Source: Lophium mytilinum
Taxonomy: Eukaryota; Ascomycota; Dothideomycetes; Mytilinidiales; Mytilinidiaceae
Length of the DNA: 64,000 nucleotides
Direction of reading: 5' to 3'
NCBI GenBank assembly: GCA_010093605.1
Contig: MU004195.1
Location: 1,197,736 to 1,261,735, forward strand
Both the position numbers and the translations under genes were made by a program. Below are positions 32,862 through 44,841 of the stretch, in pieces (position 1 is the first letter of the stretch; each line of letters begins with the position of its first letter). The notes under the pieces were generated by a model that saw only the letters and a list, made by a program, of their open reading frames with translations, was not told the DNA's origin and did not search any database.

Positions 32862-34277
32862 TCACTTCCCCTCCGCGTCCGCTAGTCTCCTCCTAAGTCC
32901 CCGAATCGTCGCCTCCAGGTCCGAAATCTTCTCCTCCGCGACCTCGTTCACCTCCTCCAGTTCCTTAATCTTCCCCAGAGCGCCCCTCCACGCCAGCTCT
33001 TTCTCCTCCAACCGCCTCTTGAGGTCCTTCAACGCCTCCTCCATCGCCGCGTCCGCAGCCGGCCCAGCCCCTCGCAGCGACCTTTTCAACGCTTCTACCT
33101 CTTCTTCCAGAACTTCCACCTCCTCCCCCGCCCTCCGCAGCGCCGCGTCCACCCCCCTCTTCGCCACCAAAACCTCCTCCTTCTCCCTCATCTCCTCCTT
33201 CCAACACTTCTCCAACACAGCCCCATGCCTCCTCACCCCCGCGCACTCCCTCAGCGTCTCAACAAGTTCCGCTCCAACAGCAACGTACTTCATCTTCCAC
33301 TCTTTCGCGCTCTTCTCCTGCAACGCCGCCTGCACCTCTGCGTTGCCAATCCGCGACCGCGCCGCGTCCGCTTCCGCGATGTGTCGCGTATCCTGCACGC
33401 GGAGGTCCGCCAGCTCCGCCTCCGTCCGCCGCAGCGTGGCGGCTTGGGCGGCGACTTGGGCGGTGAGCGTGGCGATTTGGGCCTCGTAGTGGGCTTTCTG
33501 GTCCGCGAGCTGGTCTGAGTACTGCTTTTTCTGGCTCGTGGCGTCGTGTGCAAGACGCAGCGTACCCGCTCTCACACCGCGCCGATACTGCCGGAACGCC
33601 TTCTTCTCTCTTGCTAGGGCTGCAGCCGCGACGAATGGCAGCAGTTTCGTATCTTCTGACCGCGGGGAGTCCCATCCGGTGACGAGCTTGTAGAAGCCTT
33701 CGAGTAGGGTGCATAAGAGGAGTGCGGGGACGTAGTACTGCTTGTTGGCGACGAAGGGGACGAGTTGTTCCGTGATGGCGCCGAGTCTGGTGAGCCATTT
33801 GCGGGCGGTCGCGCTTCGGAGGCCGGGGAAGTGGGCGAGGAGAGAGGGACCGTAGCGGGGGATGGCGATGAGGAGGAGGGTGTAGAGCAAGGCTGCGAGG
33901 TGGCCTGAGAGGTGGGCGGCTGGGATGGCGGTGATGGGGAGAGCGTATTCTTGGGTGAGATGGGCCGTAGGGATCGGTGCGGTGGGTGATGGAGATGACG
34001 AAGACGGCGGGTCGACTGGAGTAGAGAGGGATGGCAGCGAGGATGAATAGGCTGGAAGCTCGACGGTTTCGATCGATGAAGGAATCGGGGTAGTAGAGGG
34101 GAAGTCTTCAACGGGGATGGATGCCGGGCTGGGGTAGTTCGAGGGATCGAAGTCGTTCTTTGGGCGAGTGCCGATGAGGACAGCAGCACCAGCAGCTACG
34201 GCGCCGACGAGGGCTGGGACGGCGTTTAGGACATCGTCAAGGATGCCGTTTCGGTGGTAGGCGTTGATGTTGTTCAT
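32862..34277 (-). CDS. Coiled-coil membrane-anchored protein (gene C of a local family)
   Basis: Intronless, 471 residues, function unknown. Residues 20-38 are hydrophobic and Gly/Ala-rich (VPALVGAVAAGAAVLIG), followed by a Ser/Pro/Thr linker to ~110, a hydrophobic segment (LAALLYTLLLIAI), and the module shared with gene A: RYGPSLLAHFPGLRS at 141 onward, EGFYKLVTGW ending near 202. The rest is a charged Ala/Glu/Arg-rich coiled coil to the end (VNEVAEEKISDLEATIRGLR). It has no equivalent of the A/B C-terminal module. Codon use is much more GC-rich than in genes A and B, with many Gly/Glu/Arg codons ending in G or C. The ATG at 34277 is preceded by a long minisatellite leader. It faces gene B across the right array. 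Confidence 0.82.
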   Translation of the reverse strand: MNNINAYHRNGILDDVLNAVPALVGAVAAGAAVLIGTRPKNDFDPSNYPSPASIPVEDFPSTTPIPSSIETVELPAYSSSLPSLSTPVDPPSSSSPSPTAPIPTAHLTQEYALPITAIPAAHLSGHLAALLYTLLLIAIPRYGPSLLAHFPGLRSATARKWLTRLGAITEQLVPFVANKQYYVPALLLCTLLEGFYKLVTGWDSPRSEDTKLLPFVAAAALAREKKAFRQYRRGVRAGTLRLAHDATSQKKQYSDQLADQKAHYEAQIATLTAQVAAQAATLRRTEAELADLRVQDTRHIAEADAARSRIGNAEVQAALQEKSAKEWKMKYVAVGAELVETLRECAGVRRHGAVLEKCWKEEMREKEEVLVAKRGVDAALRRAGEEVEVLEEEVEALKRSLRGAGPAADAAMEEALKDLKRRLEEKELAWRGALGKIKELEEVNEVAEEKISDLEATIRGLRRRLADAEGK

Positions 34278-35201
34278 GGCGATCTAGAGAAGAACGAAAA
34301 ACTGCCGTTGAGTCGTGTGTGTCTTGGTGATTGACTTCGGAGTGACGGCTGTCGAGTTGCGGTCGTGAGTGATCTGACGATTCGCTTTGGAGAGACGGCT
34401 GTTGAGTCGAGTGTGCTCTGATTGTTGGCTTCGCAGAGACGGCTGTCGAGTTGTAGTCGTGAGTGATCTGACGATTCGCTTTGGAGAGACGGCTATTGAG
34501 TGGTGTGTGCTTTGATGGTTGACTTTTGAGAGACGGCTGTAGAGTCGGGTGTGCTCTGATTGTTGGCTTCGCAGAGACGGCTGTCGAGTTGCAGTCGTGA
34601 GTGATCTGACGGTTCGCTTTGGAGAGACGGCTGATGAGCTGTGGGTGTTTTGGTAGTTGTCGGGTGGAGCGTGTTGTGTTGCGCACTTATAGAAAAGGTG
34701 TGTGTGATCTCAGGAGTGAAGTGAGCCGCCTAACGTCAAGAGTGAAGTTGCGGTCCCCGGGTCTCGTAGACGGAGATCGTTGTAAATACTTCGGAAGGGT
34801 AAATTGCGCTGTCGCCTGTAAGTGTCCGGGTGTCTGCGATGTGTGTCACCTGGTCAAAGCCTTGAAAAGAAGAAAAATGCGCTACATTCACCAGCCCGTA
34901 CGCAGCAAATCGATTTCGACAAAGAATATGAGTTAGACACTGCAGCACGATGAAAAAAGCTACACAGGTCGCGAAGTTTTGCGTTGGAGGTTTCTTGCTA
35001 CAAATAAAAGTACAGTGCGAAAAGTGCTACCTTTCTTTGTGTCTCAGTCAATGCCATTGTCTTCTGGACAAAGGGCCAACTAGCAAAGAACGCCGAAGAA
35101 GGGAAAACACTTGCTTGGCCGAACACTCTGCCCGACAGTCAATACTGCCGAACTCGAGCTGGAAGCAGCATGGAAGACTCACATACAACCACAGTCTCTT
35201 G
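34278..35201. promoter_or_regulatory. Upstream region of gene C
   Basis: 924 bp between gene C's ATG and the metalloprotease's stop. It includes the minisatellite described separately. A minus-strand CTATAAG string at 34686-34692 could be a core promoter; if so, the 5' UTR would be about 380 bp and include the whole minisatellite. The outer 500 bp hold no recognised gene. Confidence 0.4.
34340..34660 (-). repeat. 44-50 bp minisatellite in the gene C leader
   Basis: The string GAGACGGCTGT(C/T)GAGT recurs with GACGGCT starting near 34354, 34394, 34438, 34488, 34532, 34576 and 34626. Two alternating subunits can be seen: one with GTCGTGAGTGATCTGACG(A/G)TTCGCTTTG and one with GTGTGCTCTGATTGTTGGCTTCG. 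About seven copies in total. Confidence 0.8.
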
Positions 35202-36275
35202 CTACGCATGCTCTCCTCCAGCCCCCTGATCCGGCGGCTCCTGAGTCTGCCGCGCTCTCCTCACCCTCTCTTCCGCAGCCTTCGCCAATATCTCCCTCCG
35301 ACTAAGTCCCCCAGCCGGCACCTCCCCACCCACACTACTCACAACCGTACCGCCCCCTCCACCCCCGAGCACAAACTCCCCCCCAGTCCACCCCCCATGA
35401 TCCATCACCTCCTCCTCCTGCGGCTGATAATACTCCTGATTCCCCACACTCCTCCCCCCACTCCTCCAATCATCCCTCTCCACCTCCCTCTCAATCTTCC
35501 CACACAAATCCCAAAAATCCCGATCATGCGGCCCAAACACATTATGCGCCAGCTCATGACACAGCGTCTTCCGTATCGTCTTGTAATCCCTGTACCCATC
35601 ATACGCATCCGTCCGCAACCGCAGCTCAATCACCTCGCCCTGGTTGCGGTTCAGCCCCAGCGTGCGCGACTCGCGCGTCGTGTGCATCGCCGGGTCCATC
35701 TCGGTGAGCAGCGGCACCGCGAACTTGTGCGCGCGCATCGCGGCGCGGATGCCCGCGTCGTCGCGCAGGCGCTCGAGGAAGGCGAGGGAGCGCTCCGGGC
35801 GGGGGAGGTAGGGGAGCGGGCGGAGGGTGTGGAAGGTGTAGGTGGCGTCGTCTTGGATGCGCTGGTTGGAGCGGCCGGTACGGGAGGGGAGTGCAGATTT
35901 GATGGGGGAGGGGCGGCGCGGGGCGGAGGCGGCGGCGATGGAGGCGTTGAGGGAGGAGAGTTCGGCGGCGGTGGAGCCCATGAGGACGATTTTCTTGGTG
36001 AGGAGGGTGGTGAGGGGGGTGGAGGGGGCTTTGAAGGGGGGCTTGAGGAGCCCGACTTTCGGGGTTATGAGGAATTTCTGGTTGGAGGGAGGGATGGATA
36101 GGTTTGCAGCGATATATTCCGAGAGGTCTGCGAGAGTCGCATGGCTCGGGAAGGTAAGTTGTATCGGCTTGCCATGGTGCACTATCGTAAGGTGGGTGTC
36201 GTCGCCACTGGGTGGTGTTGAGGAGGTTGGTTTAAGCTCGTTTTGAGCCTGAGGATCATCTGTCGTAGCCATCAT
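35202..36275 (-). CDS. Ubiquitin-like / WLM-domain metalloprotease
   Basis: Single-exon protein of 357 residues (356 if the second Met at 36272 is used). Residues ~25-100 form a ubiquitin-like fold (THLTIVHHGKPIQLTFPSHA, LADLSEYIAANLSIPPSNQK). Residues ~150-270 form a WLM domain (Wss1p-like metalloprotease) with the zinc site HELAHNVFGPHDRDFW, i.e. HExxH and a third His followed by Asp. Wss1-type proteases (related to SPRTN) cleave DNA-protein crosslinks; this ubiquitin-fusion subtype is widespread in fungi and plants, with a less clear role. The C-terminus is Gly-rich (GEFVLGGGGGG) and then basic. A long open frame on the opposite strand (34950-36101) is a GC-rich shadow. The domain call is secure, the physiological role inferred. 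Confidence 0.9.
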   Translation of the reverse strand: MMATTDDPQAQNELKPTSSTPPSGDDTHLTIVHHGKPIQLTFPSHATLADLSEYIAANLSIPPSNQKFLITPKVGLLKPPFKAPSTPLTTLLTKKIVLMGSTAAELSSLNASIAAASAPRRPSPIKSALPSRTGRSNQRIQDDATYTFHTLRPLPYLPRPERSLAFLERLRDDAGIRAAMRAHKFAVPLLTEMDPAMHTTRESRTLGLNRNQGEVIELRLRTDAYDGYRDYKTIRKTLCHELAHNVFGPHDRDFWDLCGKIEREVERDDWRSGGRSVGNQEYYQPQEEEVMDHGGWTGGEFVLGGGGGGTVVSSVGGEVPAGGLSRREILAKAAEERVRRARQTQEPPDQGAGGEHA

Positions 36276-36781
36276 TGTATTTCCGAGGAGCAGTCGAAGC
36301 GTAGGTGTGAGAGAGGAGTAGAGGATTCATGTTGTAGGTTGAACGACGTTTATGAGGCAGCTTCGTTGGATTTCCCAAGGCTTCCATGCTGTCGTCGTCC
36401 ATCTCGGCAATAGCCGATTTGTCATCTGCCAACCCGGTGCCACGACATGAAGTAATCCAAATATCACGTATCTGAATATTAATCGAAATGGTCGAAAAGT
36501 AGAATAATATTCTAGATACACGGCATAACCGCTAGGAGGATTGAGTATCTAATAGGTTTATACAGCTCCCAGTCACCCCAAGAGGCCATCGACTCGACCC
36601 TAAAACTGGGTATCAAGAATGCCAGCGAATATAAATCTCGAAGCGAATCCAAGATGAGCGCCTCTTTTGTACCCAAAATGTACGCCAGATAGAATATGCA
36701 AGACAAAACGCCGACCTCTATCGTTAAGCAATCCAAAACTTTCGTATCGTAGGATGAACTGTGAAATATGAAAGGATTATA
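36276..36781. other. Intergenic region
   Basis: 506 bp between the metalloprotease start and the LicD gene's stop. It contains only short frames on the minus strand without recognisable content; it should hold a promoter and a 3' UTR. Confidence 0.4.
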
Positions 36782-37964
36782 TCATTTGTCCTCTTTGTCG
36801 GACTTCTCTTTCTCGGGCTTTTCTTCTTTGCTCTTTTCCTCTTCGGCCTTTTCTTTCTCTTCCTTCTCCTTTTCCTGTGCTTCCTTGTACTTGCGCATTC
36901 GTTCTTCGTTATCGTGCTTGTCTTTCTCGTCTTGCTCGGCCGTCTTCTGCCACTCCTTCGCACTGGGGTCCCAGATATGGCTATATAGATGTCAGTTCAA
37001 GCACATGTACTACAAGCCTACAATACAAACTTACCCTTCATACGCGGTCAGAACTAGGGCTTTCTGCTGATATTCCTCGGTAAGGATCTTGTCATAGGCG
37101 TAGGGAATCTTCGCTGGGACGCCTTCGTACACGCTCTCTCTCAGTGGATACAAGTCGGTCGTCTTGTATCGGTGGTAGTTCTTACACACCCAGACGCCGG
37201 GGTTGGCGTCCGGGTGGGTTTCGCTGAGTCCCGTAATATCGATGTAGAGGCCGTTCCGAAGATCGATCCATCTGGCATCAATGATATTCATTCCATCACC
37301 TCGCTCGCGCTCCCATATCCACGAGTTTACATCCAGGAGGTATTCCCTCTTCGTTTTCCCATCTTCGGAGACGTAGTGGTTGTGAGTTTGGTTGTACTTC
37401 TCGCCCAGATGGTGAAGCGTCGCACCAGAAACCTGGGTATCAACATCCCAGTCCCATGGAAGCATCTGCATTGTGATAATCATTAGCTGAGATCCTTCTG
37501 ACCCTCAAGATTTTCTGATGTACCTTTCCATTCCACCACCAGCCTAATAAAGTTCCGTGGGCTATCCAGGTGTCCAACCCGTTTTCTCTGAAAAAGTTCA
37601 AGTATGCGCGAATCATGTGGGTGAGGGTATCGGTTCGTTCATCGTAATCTACAACGCCTTTGAAGTATCGGATGTCATAATGGCCCATGATATCATCGCC
37701 GCTAGGGAGATGGTCAGTAGCTGCTAGTGTGATTGATCGGACGAAGCATACCCAGGCTCATCTGCAAGAAAGTCAGTCTTATCTTCGAGAGAGAGGAAAG
37801 ATGCCTGGGAACGTACGGAAGTATTTGTTTTTCGACTTGTCCTCCGCTCTTTTCACCAGTGAAGCACTCGATCCAGACACTTCTTCGGCCGGCGCTGGGG
37901 CCGCTAGCCCCGTCGCAAAACATGACGCTGTTGCAACTGCTGCTGCATAATGCAGTAATCTCAT
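36782..37964 (-). CDS. LicD-family protein, MNN4-like, with KE-rich tail
   Basis: Predicted secretory-pathway protein of 321 residues related to yeast Mnn4, which is needed for mannosyl-phosphate addition to glycans; LicD domains act in phosphocholine/phosphosugar transfer. Five exons: 37964-37817, 37761-37752 (10 nt), 37701-37524, 37465-37035, 36980-36782; introns are 50-58 bp. Splicing rebuilds NKYFHEPGGDDIMGHYDIRY and WWWNGKMLPWDWDVDTQ. Residues 1-22 are a signal peptide (MRLLHYAAAVATASCFATGLA); a Lys-Arg pair (LVKRAED) follows. LicD signatures: GLDTWIAHGTLLGWWWNGK and the DxD-type PWDWDVD. The tail (~270-321) is Lys/Glu-rich (EKEKEEKEKAEEEKSKEEK), as in yeast Mnn4. The enzymatic role is inferred from the family. 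Confidence 0.9.
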
Positions 37965-39719
37965 TCTCTAATCGGATAAGAACTGGCGTGAAAAGAAACG
38001 TGAAGCCCAAGGAGGCAATTCCGCTGATAGACTCAAGGAGGAGCGTGTATAAGTGTCGCGAGTTAGAACTAGGGCCGCCGCGAGAATATTCAGTCGTCCA
38101 CAGTAATCAGATGGCGACGGGGAGGCGGAGTCCAGCTATCGCAAAGGAGGCGAGGCTGAGAACGTGCGGACGCGTGCGTGCGGAAGGGGTCCGGAGAAGG
38201 CTGGGACGGATCGCGAGGGGCGGATACTAGACAATTAGGAGGGACGAGGGCTAAACATTAGGGAAGAACAAGCGCAGCAGTAGCAGACGGGTAGGAAGGA
38301 GGCTTTTCAAGGCTGTTCAGGGCTGCGGGTCAGCGCCGGGAGTTTATTATCGGATCCATCCATGTCGGCGCCAAGGCAATCGCTGGCGCCACCGTCTCTT
38401 GGGGCAAACGGTCGCGTGCGGGACGCCGATCAGGGAGAGAAAGGTCAGATTCGGGTGTTGCTGCTCGTGCCGTCACTGCCGCCCATGCCAGAGCGACGCC
38501 TTGTGAGTGGTTACAAGCACCGCTAGGTTCTCCACAGTGCTCAGGGTTGACGCGGCCTTGGGAAGCTGGCGCTCCATTGACGCGAAGAAGGGGCACAGTC
38601 TCCCGTCCCGTGTCTCTCCAGATCCCCTTCTTCCACCTATAATCTTATCAGACTACGAGGTAGTAGGTCACGAATCACTTGCTCTTCCCCGGAGCCGACT
38701 TCAGACGTCCCGTGGGGCACAATACACAGCCATTCACTCCGCAGTAGATCGGCTCTTGGCGAGTATGTACAGTGCCTCAGGTGCATCATGTTTCATGCCA
38801 AGTCTCAACCCCAGCATGCAGACGTCAGCCTATCTCCATTGTGCTGTTCGCGTCTCACCTTGGGGTTCTGCATTATGAGTGGCGTCTATGAAGAAGTGTC
38901 GGTGCGACATCCCCAAACAAACTTGGCTTACGTCTTCGCCATGCGCGTCCAACACCCCGCCTCATTTTGTCTCACTCCGACCGGAGAGTACAAAGGCACT
39001 ACGGCACGTCTATTGACTAGAAGCCGGCAAATAGCCGACAGCGGGATGCCTGTGCTGGAGGTCGTGAAGGAACCGAGACATTATGTAAGGAGTATGCTCC
39101 GAGCGGCGGGACAGACTCCTTCAGGATTGAATTTGGGGCAAGCGATTGGAGAGTAACGAATCATCTGTCTGTGCGGTCGTAAATTCCCGCTCCAGTAAAG
39201 GGACCAAATCTGGGGTATGTATGGAGGTTGGGCCCAAGGATTTTACGTGGCTACCAAGACTTAAGATCGGATGAAGGAGCCGAGAAACTATATTTACATG
39301 CTTAGGCCTTCAAAAGGAGCAATGATAGGTAGGTCATCGAACAGGGATATGCTGTTGATCTGAGATCCCCCTCAGCGCAAATTGGCTTGGATTTCCCTAC
39401 CACGTATCATCAGAAAATCAAGGTCAGAGCAGTATACCCATAGGTTTAGTAGCTTGCAAATACTTCACTCTCCCAAACAAATCACTTTATGTTTGAGTGT
39501 AGATGAAGTATCCGTATCTTGCAAACGTCCACCCGCATTTCGGAAGATGTCCTGTGTCCAGAGTAGGAACATTTTAGCGTCGAACGCCGATGATATGATC
39601 GCATCGAATGCCGCTAGTATTACAGAAGACTTTTGCCCCGATCCTGTACGAGGACTTCCAAGGTAGTCTAACCCCCAAACGCTGGACCCAACCAAACGCC
39701 ACCCTAGAAGACAAACTGG
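37965..39719. other. Intergenic region, 1.75 kb, without recognised gene
   Basis: Lies between the LicD gene start and the RVB2 stop. Open frames of 60-165 codons occur (e.g. 37733-38230 plus, 38788-39156 plus), but none has recognisable content, and several overlap the LicD 5' end on the other strand. A small unannotated gene is possible but not supported. Confidence 0.4.
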
Positions 39720-41291
<1,572 letters not shown>

Positions 41292-42127
41292 GGCGTTTAT
41301 TTATGGCGAAATGACTGTGGGAGACGCGTGGTGGAGGAAGATGGAGTGCTTGTGAGGCGCGGCGGAGCTCTCTGCGACGGATCGACGTTCAAAATGTTGC
41401 TCAGATGCCAAGGCTCTGGAGCGGCGCAAATCAGCTCTTCCGCTCTTAGTTGGAGGCGTTGGAGGCGCCCTTCAAGCCCTAATCTCAACCTCTCTCTTCC
41501 CAGACCTGCTGTGACTTGTCCGTCTTCTCTTCCGACTGCGTCTTCCCGTGAACGAAACCTGTGAGTAGCCGATCCCGCTGCATTTCGGCAATCGGTTGAC
41601 CGCCCTCCCCAGTCACCGCAAGCCGTAGTCACACAGTGCAGACGCGTCTTGTATCACATCCCGCCAGTATTTCTTCCTGGCCGGGCTCCTCTGACTCCTC
41701 ACTTTTACCAGCGCGAGGGCCCCCGCGTATCGATCCCACCGCCATAAGGCTACACCGAGCGCTCCTATCCCCCTCACGCGGCCTGCAGGTGTACTATGAA
41801 AGGACAGAAGCGGGGAGGTCGTCCTTTATATTCACACCTCACCTGGACACCAAGAGATGGACATCTGGTCAAAGGACAGGGGTCAGTGAACTGCTCTTCA
41901 TTCGACAGGCTGAGTGGATCCAGTGAAGTCTGAGATAACAACGTCCTTGGTATCTCTCTTGACCTCCGTTTCGACCTCTTGTGGACACTTCAACCTCAAC
42001 TACCACAGCTCACGCCTCCTTCAGTAAACAACCGCCTCCCTCACCAACTGAACATAATCCCCCAAACCACACAGACGTTGAAGGGCAGGGCGGCGCCCTT
42101 CCCCTAGAATTCAAAAATCCTTGGACC
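41292..42127. promoter_or_regulatory. Divergent region between RVB2 and the coiled-coil gene D
   Basis: 836 bp shared upstream region. Pyrimidine-rich stretches such as CTCAACCTCTCTCTTCC (near 41484-41500) are typical of fungal 5' UTRs. No distinct gene or TATA box is supported. An open frame at 41981-42328 is the leader and exon 1 of the downstream gene. Confidence 0.4.
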
Positions 42128-44841
42128 ATGTCTTCGAATTCAAGAAAGCGCCCTGGCTCCGATAGCTTTTCACGCCCGGCTGCGTCCGACAAAAAGGCCA
42201 AACCAGGCACCCCGCGGAATGGCTCTGAAAACGTGAGTCAATTCCTTCCATCCCATATACAGCACGAGATGGGGGAACGATACGAAGCTATGGCTGTCTG
42301 GTTCTTTGCCCACTATTTCTGCCCATAGCTTGCACTCGCCTCCTATTCTAGGGCTGACAGTTGTCGTATGGCATGGTCCAACGGACGGAGCCTACAAGAT
42401 GTACTTGACTCAAAGTAGTGTTTTCAGTAGGTACCTTAACAATCACCAAGTACTAACAGTACCCCCTGCAGTATATCTCTCCTCGAAGCCCCGAACCAGA
42501 CTACTACAGCTCTGAGCCGACAATGGCGCCGCCGGAACTGACGTCGACGACTCGGAATGCTGCCTCTAGCGGTAATGCGAATGCAAAGTCAGCGCTACCG
42601 CATATAAATACTAATAATCCGTCTGCGGCTGTCGCGCCTCGTTCTGGTAGTGGAAGCTCGACTCCACAGCTGCGAAAAGCTCCTATAGCCCGAATGATGG
42701 CTGCTTTAAATGGCTCAGCTATAGCAGATACCACGAAGCCACCTATTATACTTGATGCCCTCGCGCAATTTGGAAAGGCATTGGTCGACGTGATGTCAGC
42801 ACGGGGAGGTGCTGATGCAGCGAAACAGCAGCTAGTCTATGGTAATCTCCGCATTGGCAAGAAGAGCGGGGACAGGCAGTCTGGGGGGTCGAAAGCTGTT
42901 GCCGAAATGTCTGACGGGACCAAGGCCATGCACTTGATCTGTGTAGAAAAGGAGACAAAACTCCAGGAGCTTCAAGCTGCCCAAGAGATAGCCACTCAGA
43001 TGCTTGCTTCTGTTCTATCAACGACTAGTCAGGTCTCAACAAGCACAGACTCTGTATCTGATATGAAGCAAATGCTCGACAAGAAAGACACGGAAGTGCT
43101 ACAACTTAAGAACGAGATGACTGAATTGTCGCGCAGCGTTGCAGACATGAGGACCCAGATGCTCAAGCAGAGTCAGATTAATGCGCCCAACAGGCAGAAC
43201 AAGGTCGGTGAACTTCATTCGGCCGTCGACGATCTGACTTCGCGCCACGGAGATCACTCAAAGCGCATTTATGCGCTTGAAAAAGACATCGATAGCTACG
43301 AGAAGCGCACTACACGACTGGAAGACGATACCGATCTCGCCCGGAGGCGCACCGTGAAATGGGAACAGGACACATACTATGACATGCAAAAGAAGACACA
43401 GGATGAAGTGCGGAAGGCGATACCTCTGGAGATGAATCCGTTTGAGGCTGGGATCCGGAGAGACCTTAAGAAAGTTGAAGGCGACTTTAGCGCTAAGCAC
43501 AAAAAGTTAGAGGAAGCCCAGTCACGGCACGCCAGCCAGTTATTAGCGGCTTGTGATACGATCAAGGGCGTCGACAAGGACGTCACGGCTGAACGAAAGC
43601 GAATTACTGATCTCGGCACCAAGGTTGATGAGGTAGAGAGTCGGTTCGGAACGTTCGAAACCCAGATCTCTAGTCAGGTCAAGGCGCTAGGTGAGCGAGT
43701 GACTCAAAATCCTAATGGAGAAGATCCCTCCACGCCTAAAGATTTCAGTGAGCTGTCGGACGATGTGCAGTCTCATGAAATCGCGATCCAGGCATTACAA
43801 AAGAAAGTACATGGTCTGGACGCATCTCAGCTACAAGACTTCATGTCGACCTTTGAAGACCACAAGAACGACGCTCAAGGTCATAACGAGAATACGGATA
43901 AAAAGCTCGAAGAGTTTGAGCAGAGATTGGTCAAGACAGAGGGCACCGTACAGGAAATGGATAAGAAGCGGTTACCCAACGTTACCTCGAAACTAATTGA
44001 GGTACACAACCGACTGTCGAATCCACCACAATCGTCGTCTCCCCGCATAACGAATGCCAACCTGAACATGCAGAATGGGGTCTCTTCACCACTTACATCA
44101 GGCCAAGCTGCAGAAATCACTGCGATCGACAAGACTGTGAAAGACATACAAGCTAGTTACTCCAAAATAAGCCAGTACCTACTCGATATTGCACCAATCC
44201 TCCAAGGAGTGGGTGTCCAGAAGAAAGATGCGGATGAACTCAAAGCCAGAGTCAAAACCATTGAGCAGGACCTGGAGTGTTGCCAAGACGGCATTAAGGA
44301 TGTGGAGGAGCGGGTGAACAATATGACGACTGACGAGCTAGTCAAGGCTATGGTAGACGTGGGCTTGCCTCAATGGAAGTCTCATTTCCCAGCTGCTACC
44401 AATTTCCAGGGCGAGGTTGAGATCACTCGTCGGGAGATCCAAAATATGAAAACCCATCTCGACGCCTTCCACAAGTCTCTTCAGAGTTTTCAGGGAGATC
44501 TTCAGCAGAAAGAGGGCAAAATCACACATACTTCCAACAGAGCTGAACTGGCCATGACCACCGCTCTACAGGTTACCGGGGATATCGCCAAGATCCAGAT
44601 CGAAACAAAAGAGAGGACTGCAGAGCGCGACGGAAAGGTTGCGTCGTGCGAGACGAGGCTGATGAATGCTGAACGGGGCTTGGGTTCCATCGAGCCCAAA
44701 GTCCTACAAATGGAAGCCAAAGTTTTTAAGATTGAAAGGATGTCAGACGGCCATCTCGACTCTGTTGTTCATTTGCAGGAAGCCGTCACACGAGTCAACA
44801 GTCGACTAAAGAAACCCGCCGACCTCCCTCCGTGGGAGTAG
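42128..44841 (+). CDS. Large coiled-coil protein, function unknown (gene D)
   Basis: Model of 824 residues: exon 1 42128-42232 (ATGTCTTCGAATTCAAGAAA onward), intron 42233-42471 (239 bp, GTGAGT donor, TACTAAC branch, TGCAG acceptor), exon 2 42472-44841. The join reads NGSENYISPRSPEPDYYSSEP. The N-terminus has a basic, NLS-like stretch (SRKRPGSD..DKKAKPGTP). Residues ~35-110 are Ser/Asn/Pro-rich; then long heptad-rich coiled coil covers most of ~180-560 and 590-820 (e.g. DDLTSRHGDHSKRIYALEKD; VEERVNNMTTDELVKAMVD). No enzymatic motif, signal peptide or TM segment was seen. It does not visibly share the modules of genes A-C. The intron is four to five times longer than most here, so an internal alternative exon or start is possible; an ATG in exon 2 at 42523 is an alternative. 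Confidence 0.8.

Noticed and set aside
34237-34686. 149-codon minus-strand frame with repeated SRLSKANRQITHD phrase
   Set aside because: The repetition is just translation of the minisatellite in the gene C leader.
34950-36101. 383-codon open frame on the plus strand
   Set aside because: Antisense shadow of the WLM metalloprotease; low-complexity Pro/His then Gly/Glu strings caused by the GC-rich opposite strand.
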